Source: Candidatus Sodalis pierantonius str. SOPE (GTDB lineage Bacteria; Pseudomonadota; Gammaproteobacteria; Enterobacterales; Enterobacteriaceae). From it: a DNA stretch of 64,000 nucleotides. Positions 48,829 through 58,770 of the stretch are shown here, one piece after another. Where the stretch lies: assembly GCF_000517405.1 (NCBI RefSeq), contig NZ_CP006568.1:4402001-4466000 (forward strand). The letters run 5' to 3'. The notes under the pieces are model-generated. The model was not told the DNA's origin. It searched no databases and worked only from the letters and a program-made list of their open reading frames with translations. Position 1 is the first letter of the stretch. Each line of letters starts with the position of its first letter. Both the position numbers and the translations under genes were made by a program.

Positions 48829-49238
48829 GTAATTTCGATTTTTCACCGCTGTATCGTTCCGCCATCGGTTTCGATCGCCTGGTTAATCTGCTGGAAGCAG
48901 GCCAGGGTCAGGGCAACGGCGGTTATCCCCCTTATAATGTTGAATTGGTCAGCGAAAATCAGTACCGTATCGCCATTGCGGTCGCCGGCTTTGCCGAAAG
49001 CGAACTGGAGATTACCGCCCATGACAACCTCCTAAGGGTAAAAGGCGCTCACGCCAGCGATCAAAACGGACGCCATTATTTATACCAAGGCATTGCCGAG
49101 CGCAATTTTGAGCGTAAATTCCAATTAGCTGAACATATACAAATAAAAGGCGCTCAGTTGGCGAACGGCCTGCTGTTTATAGATTTGGAACGCGTGGTAC
49201 CGGAAACCTTAAAGCCACGCCGTATTGAAATAAAATAA
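48825..49238 (+). CDS. ibpA: Small heat-shock chaperone IbpA
   Basis: 137 residues, normal family length. Alpha-crystallin domain from 'YPPYNVELVSENQYRIAIAVAGF' through 'NGLLFIDLERVVPE', with C-terminal I-x-I-type 'RIEIK'. It binds unfolding proteins into small complexes for refolding by DnaK/ClpB. Transcribed from the sigma-32 promoter upstream; ribosome site GGAGG 9 bases before the ATG. Intact, in keeping with high chaperone demand in endosymbionts. Confidence 0.96.
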   Translation: MRNFDFSPLYRSAIGFDRLVNLLEAGQGQGNGGYPPYNVELVSENQYRIAIAVAGFAESELEITAHDNLLRVKGAHASDQNGRHYLYQGIAERNFERKFQLAEHIQIKGAQLANGLLFIDLERVVPETLKPRRIEIK

Positions 49239-49287
49239 CGCCCGACGGCCACAATCTCATACGCCCGCCCGTGTAGGGGGGGGGCTA

Positions 49288-49312
49288 ACTCAACCCGATT
49301 GGCGGGTTGAGT
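49288..49312 (+). promoter_or_regulatory. Strong hairpin between ibpA and ibpB
   Basis: ACTCAACCC and GGGTTGAGT form a perfect 9-bp stem with a 7-base loop, 33 bases before ibpB. No T run follows, so it is likely an RNA processing or stability element, or part of a thermometer controlling ibpB. Confidence 0.6.
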
Positions 49313-49345
49313 GAATTATCTCGCTTCATAGAAGGAGTTAATAAC

Positions 49346-49801
49346 ATGCGTAACTATGATCTTTCTCCATTATTCCGTCAGTGGATCGGCTTTGATAAAT
49401 TGGCCAGCAATATACAAGACGATTTTCAGGGGGTGAGTTATCCCCCGTACAATATTGAAAAAGGCGATGATAACCATTATCGTATTACCCTGGCGCTAGC
49501 CGGTTTTACCCAGCAGGAATTGTCGATTGAGCTGGAAGGCCCGCGCCTGACCATTAAAGGTAAACCCGCGCTGGCGGACAAAGAGGTGCATTATTTGCAT
49601 CAGGGGCTGGTCTGCAAAGAATTCTCCCTCAGCTTCACGCTGGCGGAGCATATGACGGTAACCCAAGCTGATTTTACCCACGGTCTGCTTAATATCGATT
49701 TGGAGCGGCATATTCCCGAATCTTTGCAGCTGCGGCGTGTGGCCATTGGGACCTCGGCGCAGCGCCCGGCGCTACAAGATCGTACGCTGGATGCTGAATA
49801 A
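49346..49801 (+). CDS. ibpB: Small heat-shock chaperone IbpB
   Basis: 151 residues from the ATG at 49346 (MRNYDLSPLFRQWIG), chosen over the in-frame start at 49307 because of the family start and the GAAGGAG ribosome site. Alpha-crystallin domain 'YPPYNIEKGDDNHYRITLALAGF' to 'NIDLERHIPE', and a slightly extended C terminus. Co-transcribed with ibpA; works with it on aggregates. Confidence 0.95.
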   Translation: MRNYDLSPLFRQWIGFDKLASNIQDDFQGVSYPPYNIEKGDDNHYRITLALAGFTQQELSIELEGPRLTIKGKPALADKEVHYLHQGLVCKEFSLSFTLAEHMTVTQADFTHGLLNIDLERHIPESLQLRRVAIGTSAQRPALQDRTLDAE

Positions 49802-49879
49802 GCCCGAACGGACCGCGTCGTTACGCTAGCGGCGCTCCGTTGCGCAATCCCTACCGCGATTGCCATTGCGGCGCAATAA

Positions 49880-49908
49880 GCCCGTCAGGCGAATGACGGG
49901 CTTTTTTA
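49880..49908 (+). terminator. Intrinsic terminator of ibpAB
   Basis: GCCCGTCA / TGACGGGC stem with a short loop followed by TTTTTT. It sits between ibpB and the convergent avtA. Confidence 0.85.
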
Positions 49909-49918
49909 ATGGCGCTTT

Positions 49919-51158
49919 TTACCCCACCGTCTCGCGATGGGCGCGCGCCACCTCTTCCGCCAGAATGGCAATGCCGTGCTCGATTTTTTCCGCTTCCGGC
50001 ACATAATTCATACGCAGGCACTGATGGCTGTGATGCCACTCTTGATCAAGCCCGGGGAAAAAGTAGTGGCCAGGCACCATCAGCACGCCGCGCTGCTTTA
50101 GGCGCTGGTAGAGCGCGTCGGTGGAGATAGGCAGATCGGGAAACCACAGCCAAAGAAATATCGCGCCTTCCGGCTTATGGATCAGGCAGCGCGCCAGCGG
50201 CGTATACAGGCGATGGCCTCATCAACGCGGCGGCGATAAAACGGCCGGTTAACCTCTTCGCACAGGCGCAGCAGATCGCCCCGCCGAATCATGCTATTGA
50301 GCATTGCCGGCCCGATGCCGCCCGGCGCCAGGCTGATAATGCCGTTGATATTTCCCAATGCCTTGATAACGGCTTCACCGGCGATGATGATACCGCCGCG
50401 CACGCCCGGTAGTCCCAGCTTGGACAGGCTCATGCACAGGATAATATTGGGATTCCACAGCGGTCGGGCGTCGGTGAAAATCAGTCCCGGGAACGGCAGT
50501 CCGTATGCGTTATCAATCAGCAACGGTACCTGATGCTGCCGCGCCAGCGCGTCCAGCTTTAGCAGTTCCTCGTCGGTAATGACGTTGCCGGTCGGATTGG
50601 TCGGCCGCGAGACGCAGATAAGGCCAATATCTTCCTTCGCCCACCTTCAGATGCTCGAAATCCACATGGTATTTAAACTGGCCTTCAGGGAGCAGGGAGA
50701 GGGTCGGTTTTGTCGCAACGAACATGTTTTCCTCAAGCCCCGCATCGCTATAACCGAGATACTCCGGCGCCAGTGGAAACAGGACCCGGCGCAGCGTGCC
50801 GTCTTCACTGAGGCCGGCGAAGAGATTGAACAAATAGAAAAAGGCGCTCTGGCTGCCGTTGGTTAGCGCGATATTGGCCGCCGTAATGGGCCAGTCGAAT
50901 TCCTTGCGCAGCAGGGCGGCCAGTGAGGTCAGGAGAGTATCCTTGCCCTGCGGACCGTCATAATTGCACAGCGCCTCGCTCATTGAACCGTCGTCGAGCA
51001 TCTCGCGCCAGAAGGCGTGGAAGTAGTGCTCCATCGCGGGGATCGCCGCCGCCGAGCATGATGGCGCCGGGGGTGCGCAGACCCTCGTTCATGTCGTCCA
51101 TGAGTTGGGCGATACTGGAATGTTGGGTAAATTTATTGCCGAATCGGGAAAAAGTCAT
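49919..51158 (-). pseudogene. avtA: avtA, valine-pyruvate aminotransferase, frameshifted
   Basis: The 417-residue PLP enzyme makes alanine/valine by transamination. Pieces in different frames give the start 'FGNKFTQHSSIAQLMDDMNEGL', 'NYDGPQGKDTLLTSLAALL', 'NGSQSAFFYLFNL', the PLP-lysine region 'SLSKLGLPGVRGG', and the end 'VLMVPGHYFFPGLD'...'HQCLRMNYVPE'. Breaks are at about 51045 (several codons of 'GGGNPAAIP' lost), 50640 and 50205. Product lost, so alanine/valine synthesis by this route is absent. Confidence 0.9.
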
Positions 51159-51315
51159 AGCGTTTAACTGCGGATCCTAGCGGGCCAAACTGACACCTTA
51201 CCTGCTAGTGTGCCACAGGCAACCCCCTTTTTTCCTAACGGCAGCACGCTACCGCGCAAGCAGGAGCATAAAGAGACGGCGCGCGTCCGCTGGTCGGGAG
51301 GCGCGCCGTGAGCGC

Positions 51316-52317
51316 TCAGATAAGTTCCCGCGCCCGTAATTCGGTTTTTAGATAGGCGTAATAAATCGGCGCCGCCACCAACCCTTCCAGACCAAACGCC
51401 GCCTCGAAGATAAGCATGGCCAGCAGCAGCTCCCAGGATTTGGCATTAATACGGCTACCGACGATCTCGGCATTGAGAAAATATTCCAGCTTGTGAATCA
51501 AAATGAGGTACAGCACCATCACGCCGCCCACGCTTAAGGAGATGGAGAGCGCCGAGATGATGATCATGAAATTGGAAATAAGATTACCAATAATCGGCAG
51601 CAGGCCGAAAATAAAGGTTGCCACAATCAGCGTCTTACCCAGCGGCAGATGTACGCCGAACAGCGGGAACAGGACCAGAATCATCATGGACGTCAGCAGG
51701 GTGTTGACTAGCGATACTTTGATTTGGGCGAAGACGATATTGCGAAACGCCTGAGAAAGATAATGCAGGCGTTCCAGCAGCTGCTGCGTGAAGTAGGTAT
51801 TACGACCGGACGGTTTATTGAGCGAAATCACCGCGCCGATTATGAGGCCGATGAAAATAGTAATCAGTCCGTACAAGAAAGAGCGGCCCATATTGCGGAT
51901 AATGATCAAATTGGATTCGACCAGGGCGAAGAGCTGATCTTTCAGTTCTTCCGCGCTTTCGGGCAGAAATGAGGGGAGATAATCGGGTATGCGGCTTTTC
52001 ACATCGGAAAAGATGCGGTTGGTTTCGGCGGTAATGTCGATACCGCGCTGAATGTCCGAGGTCAAAAAGCTTACCAGGCTCACGATCCCCAGCGTCATGG
52101 TAATGACCACAAATGCGGCAATCAGCGTCACCACTACCCAGCGGGCGCGGCCGCTGCCGACCAGGCGTTCAAACCACGGCGTCAGAGATATGATCACCTC
52201 ATACGCCAGAAAGCCGGCGATAAAGCAGGGAAACAAATGTAGCGGGATGATCAGGGTGATAAAAAGAAACATCAACAGGTAAGAGGTCGCTTTCAGCCGT
52301 GTCTCACTTACGCTCAT
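51316..52317 (-). CDS. AI-2E family (UPF0118) inner-membrane transporter, intact
   Basis: 333 residues, about eight membrane helices, with a soluble segment at residues ~95-140. The conserved C-terminal pattern 'LVNTLLTSMMILVLFPLFGVHLPL', 'FIFGLLPIIGNLISNF' and 'FGLEGLVAAPIYYAYLK' identifies the family (PerM, YhhT, YdiK, TqsA). The substrate is not evident from sequence; some members export autoinducer-2, others are Na+/H+ antiporters. A stop near its start region is absent and there is no frame damage, unusual among its neighbours. Confidence 0.85.
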   Translation of the reverse strand: MSVSETRLKATSYLLMFLFITLIIPLHLFPCFIAGFLAYEVIISLTPWFERLVGSGRARWVVVTLIAAFVVITMTLGIVSLVSFLTSDIQRGIDITAETNRIFSDVKSRIPDYLPSFLPESAEELKDQLFALVESNLIIIRNMGRSFLYGLITIFIGLIIGAVISLNKPSGRNTYFTQQLLERLHYLSQAFRNIVFAQIKVSLVNTLLTSMMILVLFPLFGVHLPLGKTLIVATFIFGLLPIIGNLISNFMIIISALSISLSVGGVMVLYLILIHKLEYFLNAEIVGSRINAKSWELLLAMLIFEAAFGLEGLVAAPIYYAYLKTELRARELI

Positions 52318-52579
52318 TCTTCTTTCCTTTCATTACTGGCCGGTTCCTTTGTTGCGCGTTTAGCAAATAGCATAGACGGTAATCATAGCACCGATAGCTT
52401 AAACCGCAGCGTCATCGGTTTATGCCGGGCGGTTGAAAAAATGCCGCGGTCGTCGCGGGCGGCCACCGGCCCGGCGGTTTAATCTGCCCTCGTTGCCCTG
52501 CCTGGCGGTGGCCGGCGGACGCGATGGACTTCAAACTTGCCCGCGGGGTAATGCCTGGCGACGACCGGCGCCGGCGATC

Positions 52580-53560
52580 CTAACGGCCGGGGATAATTTC
52601 CGGATTAACGCAATTTTTTTCCACCCGGCCGGTAAGGGCGGTGATGAGATTATTCACCGCGTCGGCGGCCATATTGTGGCGGGTCTCATGAGTGGCGGAA
52701 CCAATGTGCGGCAGCGCCACGCGACATTGGGCAGGCGCAGCAGCGGTGAGGTGGCCGGCAGCGGCTCTTGCTCGAACACATCGAGTCCGGCGGCGAGAAG
52801 ACTGCGGTTTTCCAGTGCCGCAATCAGCGCCGCTTCATCCACCACCGGACCGCGGCCCGCATTGATAAGGATGGCGCCGGGCTTCATTTTCGCCAGTTTG
52901 CCGGCGTCGATTAAATGGTGCGTCTGTGCCGTCAACGGTAGGATCAGGCAGACGAAATCCGATTGCGCCAGCAAGGTATCTAGATCGCAGTAGCGGGCGT
53001 CGTAGCGCTTTTCCGCCTCGGGGTGCTGATGGCGCGCATAGTAAAGCACATTCATATCGAAACCGGCGCGCGCGCTGCGCCAGCGCCATGCCGATACGGC
53101 CCATGCCCACTACGCCGAGGGTCTTATGATGGACATTGACGCCGTACCAGTTTTCGTCAATGCTGCGCTGCCATTCGCCGGCTTTGACCCGCTCGGCCGA
53201 TTCGACCACCCGCCGCGCGGTGGCGAGCACCAGCGCCATCAGCGTATCCGCCACGGTATCGGTCAGAACGGTCGGGGTATGCATCAGGAGCACACCGCGC
53301 GCGCTGAGCGCCTGCACATCGAAATTGTCGTAACCCACGGAAATCGTCGAGGCGGCTTTTAGCGCCGGCATACGGTCAAGCAGCGCGCTATCCACCTTAC
53401 CGTCGGCGCCGATGAGGCCCACCGCGTTCGCCAGGGTTTGCGCGTGTTGCTGCATATTGTCGTCGGTGAGCCCGTCGAACGCCGTGACGCTGAAATGCTC
53501 ATCGAGACGTTGGCGTAAATCTTCCGGGATGGGTTTATACAAAATCACAGCAGGCTTCAT
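52580..53560 (-). pseudogene. ghrB: ghrB, glyoxylate/hydroxypyruvate reductase B, two frameshifts
   Basis: D-2-hydroxyacid dehydrogenase of ~324 residues: 'STISVGYDNFDV', dinucleotide motif 'LGVVGMGRIGMALA', 'ILINAGRGPVVDEAALIAAL' and 'GLDVFEQEPLP'. Frame shifts occur at about 53075 (after 'AQRAR') and about 52725 (the ending 'PHIGSATHETR' with the catalytic His is in another frame, to a TAG at 52580). Near glyQS and yiaF as in E. coli. Confidence 0.92.
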
Positions 53561-53722
53561 CGAAATCTCTATTTATCAGTGATTGCCTGGTTCATTATTA
53601 ATCAGCATACCACTTTTCACCGCGGGGAACAGACGCGCCGCGGAGGAGGTCAAGACGAAGCGGGTAGCGCAGGACGCCTTGCGCAGTAGCGCTAGGGGAC
53701 GATAGCGGAGTCGGTTGCGGGT

Positions 53723-54189
53723 TCATGAGGGAGGAGGCGTGCTGCTATGCATTATGCCGCCGGCGCGCCAGTGCAGGGTGAGGATGAGATGGCCGGTTTC
53801 AGCATTGAGCCGCTGCGCAATCGGGATGAATCCGCGGCGATGATAAAATCGGCAGGCGGGGCGGTTGAGCCAGTAAACTTCCAGCGTCAGCGCGGGATAA
53901 GCCTGCTGCGCCAGCGCCATCAGCGCTCGCCCCACCCCGGCGTGCTGTTGGGCGGGCACCACGAACAGCACCCCACCACCTTGTCGCGCAATACGCTGAT
54001 AAAGCCGGCGAGGACGGATTCCCGCTCCGCCACCCAGGTACGGGCGGCGGGCAGATAGTCGTCGCGTACCGACGACAGACTCTCCTGCCAATAGGAGGGC
54101 GGAATGAAAGGATGCGCGCGGGTGGTGCTTTCCAGCCACAGCGTCAGCACCGCCGGCAGATCCTGCTGGCGCATAGGCCGGATCACCAT
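53723..54189 (-). pseudogene. yiaC: yiaC, GNAT N-acetyltransferase, frameshifted
   Basis: Begins MVIRPMRQQDLPAVLTLWLEST and HPFIPPSYW, then a break at about 53950; 'VLFVVPAQQHAGVGRALMALAQQ' (the acetyl-CoA loop, normally R/Q-x-x-G-x-G) and 'LEVYWLNRPACRFYHRRGF' follow in another frame. YiaC is a lysine acetyltransferase in E. coli. Divergent from glyQ. Confidence 0.85.
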
Positions 54190-54425
54190 GAGATATCGGC
54201 TGGCGCGGCATATTGCCGGCGGAAGTTGATACGGGCAATGTTCCGGTGCGAATAAGGTTGCATAGACCCCCCTGCCGTTCGGCGAATAAGCGCGACGCTG
54301 GCCCTTATGGTTAAATCTGCGGCGCGTATTCGCAGTTGTTGCCGGATCCGGGCTGTATATCTGAACGCCAGAGGGTATACTGGCGCCTTCTCATTACATC
54401 CACTTGCAACGCGTGCGAATTCAAC

Positions 54426-55340
54426 ATGCAAAAGTTTGATCCCAAGACCTTTCAGGGCCTGATCCTGACGCTCCAGGATTACTGGGCGCGTCAGGGCTGC
54501 ACCATCGTCCAGCCGCTGGATATGGAAGTCGGCGCGGGGACTTCCCATCCCATGACCTGCCTGTGGGCGCTTGGCCCGGAGCCCATCGCCACCGCCTATG
54601 TACAGTCTTCGCGTCGTCCTACCGATGGCCGCTACGGTGAAAACCCCAACCGGCTGCAGCATTATTACCAGTTTCAGGTCATCATCAAACCTTCGCCGGA
54701 GAATATTCAGGAATTATATCTCGGTTCGCTGAGAGAAGTTGGCCTGGATCCCACCATTCACGATATCCGTTTTGTGGAGGACAACTGGGAAAACCCGACA
54801 TTGGGGGCCTGGGGACTGGGCTGGGAAGTCTGGCTGAACGGCATGGAGGTGACGCAGTTTACCTATTTTCAGCAGGTGGGTGGGCTGGAATGCCGGCCGG
54901 TCACGGGGGAAATTACCTACGGGCTTGAGCGTTTGGCGATGTATTTGCAGGGCGTCGACAGCGTCTATGATCTGGTCTGGGGCGACGGCCCGCTGGGCCG
55001 TACCACCTATGGCGACGTATTCCACCAAAACGAAGTCGAGCAATCGACCTACAATTTTGAATATGCCGACGTGGATTTTCTGTTCACCTGCTTTGAACAG
55101 TACGAAAAAGAGGCGCAAACCCTGCTGGCCCTGGAAAAACCCCTGCCGCTGCCGGCCTATGAACGCATCCTCAAGGCGGCGCACAGCTTCAATTTGCTGG
55201 ACGCCCGTAAGGCGATTTCGGTCACGGAACGCCAGCGCTATATTCTACGGATCCGCACCTTGACCAAAGCCGTGGCGGAAGCCTACTACGCTTCACGCGA
55301 AGCGCTGGGTTTCCCGATGTGCAAAAAGAATGAGAAATAA
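54426..55340 (+). CDS. glyQ: Glycyl-tRNA synthetase alpha subunit
   Basis: 304 residues from the ATG at 54426 (MQKFDPKTFQGLIL), the family start; the open frame extends upstream without similarity. Class II synthetase catalytic chain with 'PTDGRYGENPNRLQHYYQFQV' (motif 2 region) and 'ECRPVTGEITYGLERLAMYLQ' (motif 3). With GlyS it forms an alpha2-beta2 enzyme that charges tRNA-Gly. Essential and intact. Confidence 0.97.
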   Translation: MQKFDPKTFQGLILTLQDYWARQGCTIVQPLDMEVGAGTSHPMTCLWALGPEPIATAYVQSSRRPTDGRYGENPNRLQHYYQFQVIIKPSPENIQELYLGSLREVGLDPTIHDIRFVEDNWENPTLGAWGLGWEVWLNGMEVTQFTYFQQVGGLECRPVTGEITYGLERLAMYLQGVDSVYDLVWGDGPLGRTTYGDVFHQNEVEQSTYNFEYADVDFLFTCFEQYEKEAQTLLALEKPLPLPAYERILKAAHSFNLLDARKAISVTERQRYILRIRTLTKAVAEAYYASREALGFPMCKKNEK

Positions 55341-55349
55341 GAGGCAGCC

Positions 55350-57419
55350 ATGACGCAACACACTTTTCTGGTGGAAATCGGCACGGAAGAGCTGCCGCCA
55401 AAGGCGCTGCGCGCTTTGGCTAGGGCCTTCGCCGCCCAAATTAGCGGTGAACTTGATGCGGCCAGCGTTCGCCACGGCGAGGTGAGCTGGTTTGCCGCGC
55501 CGCGCCGACTGGCGGTCAAGGTCGCCGAACTTGACGGCGCCCAGGCAGATAGCGACGTTGAGAAGCGCGGCCCCGCCGTCGCCCAGGCGTTCGACGCCGA
55601 CGGCAACCCGACGAAAGCGGCCGAGGGCTGGGCGCGCGGCTGCGGCATTATGGTCAGCCAGGCCGAGCGTCTTGCGACCGAGAAAGGCGAATGGCTGGTT
55701 TACCGCGCCCGGGTAAAGGGGCAGCCTGTGCAGGCCCTGCTGTGCGATATGGTCAGCCGCGCGCTGGGTAAGCTGCCGATCCCGAAAATGATGCGCTGGG
55801 GCGACAATGAGACCCAATTCATTCGACCGGTGCATACGGTGACGATGCTGCTGGACGACAATGTGATACCGGGCAGAGTGCTTGGTATTGACGCCGATCG
55901 CCTTCTGCGCGGCCATCGCTTTATGGGCGAGCGGGAAATCAGCCTCGAACACGCGGACCAGTATGCGCAGGTACTGCTGGCGCGCGGCCGGGTAATGGCC
56001 GACTATTTGCAGCGTAAAGAAACGATTCGTCAAGACGCGGAAGCGGCGGCCAAACGGTTAGGCGGCGTGGCCGATCTGAGCGATAGCCTGCTGGAAGAGG
56101 TTACCTCGCTGGTGGAATGGCCGGTGGTGCTTACCGCCCGTTTTGAAGAGAAGTTCCTGGCGGTGCCGGCGGAAGCGCTGGTCTACACCATGAAAGGCGA
56201 CCAAAAATACTTCCCGGTGTATGACGCCGCGGGCAATCTGATGCCGCACTTCATCTTCGTCGCCAATATCGAGTCGAAAGATCCGCAGCAGATTATCGCC
56301 GGCAATGAAAAAGTCGTGCGCCCGCGGTTGGCGGATGCGGAATTCTTCTTCAATACCGACCGCAAACAGCGGTTGGAAGATCGCCTGCCGCGCCTGGATA
56401 CGGTGCTGTTCCAAAAGCAGCTTGGTACCCTGCGCGATAAAAGCGATCGCATCGAAGCCCTGGCGGCCTGGATAGCCGCCCGAATTGGCGCGGATGTGCC
56501 GCAGGCGGCGCGTGCCGGCCTGTTGTCCAAATGCGATCTGATGACCAATATGGTGTTTGAGTTTACCGACACCCAGGGCGTGATGGGCATGCATTACGCC
56601 CGCCATGACGGCGAGCCGGAAGCGGTGGCGCTGGCGCAAAAAGAGCAATATCAGCCGCGGTTCGCCGGCGATGCGCTGCCCACGACGCTGGTGTCCTGCG
56701 CGGTGGCCATCGCCGACAAGATGAACACGCTGGCCGGCATTTTTGGTATCGGCCAGCATCCTAAAGGGGATAAAGATCCTTTCGCCCTGCGCCGCGCCGC
56801 CCTCGGCGTGCTGCGTATTATCGTGGAAAAACAGCTGCCCCTCGACCTACAGACGTTGACGGAAGAAGCGGCGCGCCTGTACGGCGAAAAGCTGACCAAC
56901 GGCGCGGTGGTGGAGGAGGTTATCGACTTCATGCTCGGCCGTTTCCGCGCCTGGTATCAAGAGCAGGGACACAGCGTCGACACCATTCAGGCGGTACTGG
57001 TGCGTCGCCCGACCCGCCCGGCGAATTTCGACTCCCGGGTGCGCGCGGTGAGCTATTTCCGCACCCTGGAGGAAGCCGCGGCGCTGGCGGCGGCCAATAA
57101 GCGGGTATCAAACATTTTGGCCAAAGCCGACGATCCGGTCCACGCGAGTCTGCAGGCCTCGTTACTTAAGGATCCGGCCGAAATCACGCTGGCGACCCAT
57201 TTGGTGGTGCTACGCGAAAAGCTGCAGCCGATGTTCGAGGCCGGACGCTATCAGGACGCGCTGGTGGAGCTGGCGGCGCTGCGTGAGCCGGTGGATGCCT
57301 TCTTTGATAGCGTCATGGTGATGGCGGAGGATAATCAGGTGCGGGTGAATCGCCTGACGTTGCTGTCGCAGCTGCGCGAACTGTTCTTGCAGGTCGCGGA
57401 TATTTCGCTGCTGCAATAG
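55350..57419 (+). CDS. glyS: Glycyl-tRNA synthetase beta subunit
   Basis: 689 residues, full family length. Contains 'FLVEIGTEELPPKAL', 'PIPKMMRWGDNETQFIRPVH', an HD-like region ('GVMGMHYARHDGEPEAVA') and a C-terminal anticodon-binding domain. It starts 9 bp after glyQ with a GAGGCA ribosome site and is co-transcribed. Binds tRNA for the alpha chain. Confidence 0.97.
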   Translation: MTQHTFLVEIGTEELPPKALRALARAFAAQISGELDAASVRHGEVSWFAAPRRLAVKVAELDGAQADSDVEKRGPAVAQAFDADGNPTKAAEGWARGCGIMVSQAERLATEKGEWLVYRARVKGQPVQALLCDMVSRALGKLPIPKMMRWGDNETQFIRPVHTVTMLLDDNVIPGRVLGIDADRLLRGHRFMGEREISLEHADQYAQVLLARGRVMADYLQRKETIRQDAEAAAKRLGGVADLSDSLLEEVTSLVEWPVVLTARFEEKFLAVPAEALVYTMKGDQKYFPVYDAAGNLMPHFIFVANIESKDPQQIIAGNEKVVRPRLADAEFFFNTDRKQRLEDRLPRLDTVLFQKQLGTLRDKSDRIEALAAWIAARIGADVPQAARAGLLSKCDLMTNMVFEFTDTQGVMGMHYARHDGEPEAVALAQKEQYQPRFAGDALPTTLVSCAVAIADKMNTLAGIFGIGQHPKGDKDPFALRRAALGVLRIIVEKQLPLDLQTLTEEAARLYGEKLTNGAVVEEVIDFMLGRFRAWYQEQGHSVDTIQAVLVRRPTRPANFDSRVRAVSYFRTLEEAAALAAANKRVSNILAKADDPVHASLQASLLKDPAEITLATHLVVLREKLQPMFEAGRYQDALVELAALREPVDAFFDSVMVMAEDNQVRVNRLTLLSQLRELFLQVADISLLQ

Positions 57420-57437
57420 GCCGCGTGTTGCCGCCGG

Positions 57438-57475
57438 CTCGGCGCCCGACAGAGGGCGCCGAGTCCGCGGTTTTT
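57438..57475 (+). terminator. Terminator after glyS
   Basis: Stem CTCGGCGCCC / GGGCGCCGAG around GACAGA, with GGTTTTT a few bases after. Confidence 0.7.
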
Positions 57476-57574
57476 GCCCGTCGCGAAACTGCACTATCAT
57501 TGTTACTGAGTCAGGGAAGGCGAAGTGAATACCTAAACCGGGAAAATGAGTTTTCATTTACAGGAGTAAAGGTT

Positions 57575-58248
57575 ATGACTTTAAGGGAGCGCATGGGCCT
57601 CTATCGACCGCTGCTGGCAATGCTGGTTTTGTTGCTTGGCGTCTTTCAACTGACCGGCGGCGGCGATAAAGAGCCGGAGCAGCGGCAAGCCTTTATACAA
57701 TTCTTGCAAAATACGGTTTTGCCGGGCCGGGCGGTGAACGGATCCCCACGCTGAGCGCGGCGCAAAAGGAGCAGTTTGGCCCTTACGCCAATGACTACCA
57801 GATTTTGCAAACCTTTAGCGATAAATTCCTCAGCTCGGTTAACGGCTCGCTGGTACAGGTGCTCGATGAAATAAGCCAAATTCGCGTGCCGCAGGATTAC
57901 GTGTCCCATCGGCAGACGCTTGCGCAGGCCGGCGGCGCGCTTAATATGCTGGCTCCCGATCTGGCGCGTGCCAAAAAACAGGCGGACGATGGCCGCGCCG
58001 CGCTTAAGCAACCGGAAGATTTGCAAAAGGTTTACAACCAGGCGTACGACAAGCTGGTGACAGGGCCGATACAGAAAGTCACTCCCGTGATCGGCGCCGC
58101 CTCCTCTCTGGCGGAGCAGCTGGTCCACGTGGGGGATTTTCTCGCCATGCAGACGGGACAGGGGCAGCCCAGCTATGAGGGGGGATCGGTAAGCTTCCCC
58201 ACGCAGCTGCTACAGGCGCAAAACAGCGCAGGCGAGCTGCTGCCCTGA
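57575..58248 (+). pseudogene. yiaF: yiaF (DUF3053 protein), frameshifted
   Basis: N-terminal hydrophobic segment LLAMLVLLLGVFQLTGG, then 'DKEPEQRQAFIQFLQNTVLP'. A frameshift at about 57740 follows; in the new frame 'EQFGPYANDYQIL', 'ISQIRVPQDYVSHRQTL' and 'LAEQLVHVGDFLAMQTG' complete the domain up to a TGA at 58246, short of the usual end. The lipobox Cys of the family (SGC) is Gly here (TGG), so the lipoprotein anchor was lost as well. Downstream of glyS as in E. coli. Function unknown. Confidence 0.85.
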
Positions 58249-58524
58249 GGGCGCGGACCATGTGCCACCGCCCTTGGCCAGCTGTTGCCGGACGGGCGCA
58301 CGGTTGGCCTTCGTCTTGCCGGCGGGTGCAAGACGAAGGCAACCGCAACCGCGCCGGCGTAGTTCGTTGGCGCTAGTCGCCCAGCGCGCGATGGTGGCGC
58401 ATATTCCTCTTTTCTAACGGTAACTTTGTTACACCTTTCCCTGTTATTTTCACGGCATACCGCCGCGGCTGATGGCGCATAGTGCTAAGCTTCGCCGCCA
58501 TAGGCGCTCCGCCAATAAGTTTTT

Positions 58525-58540
58525 TGTGATTTAAGTCACG
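58525..58540. promoter_or_regulatory. CRP site 1 upstream of mtlA
   Basis: TGTGATTTAAGTCACG fits the CRP consensus TGTGA-N6-TCACA with one mismatch. E. coli mtlA is preceded by several CRP sites. Confidence 0.75.
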
Positions 58541-58568
58541 TTTCTATTACAAATTCGCCGCCTTATGA

Positions 58569-58584
58569 TGTGATGTATATCACC
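58569..58584. promoter_or_regulatory. CRP site 2 upstream of mtlA
   Basis: TGTGATGTATATCACC, one mismatch from consensus; 44 bp centre-to-centre from site 1 and about 45 bp from site 3, that is four helical turns, so all three face the same side of the DNA. Confidence 0.8.
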
Positions 58585-58613
58585 AAGATAGCCCTCTTTA
58601 GGGGGGATGTCCT

Positions 58614-58629
58614 CGTGATTAGCATCACA
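58614..58629. promoter_or_regulatory. CRP site 3 upstream of mtlA
   Basis: CGTGATTAGCATCACA, one mismatch from consensus. A promoter would lie between here and the mtlA start; TTGACT at 58634-58639 may be a -35 box. No gene is found in 58249-58770. Confidence 0.78.
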
Positions 58630-58770
58630 ATAATTGACTTCGCTACGCTATCGCAAAAGAGCGTGGTAGAGTCGCGCTGCCAATAGTAATACCGGCGGAT
58701 GATGCAACACTGCCGCAACAAATTTCACGCGCTCTTATTGTATAGCGCGTCTCAATAGGGGTGAGTTTTT

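Noticed and set aside
49239..49345. Intrinsic terminator between ibpA and ibpB
   Set aside because: The hairpin is strong but has no T run and ibpB would lack its own clear promoter; it is more likely an RNA control or processing element.
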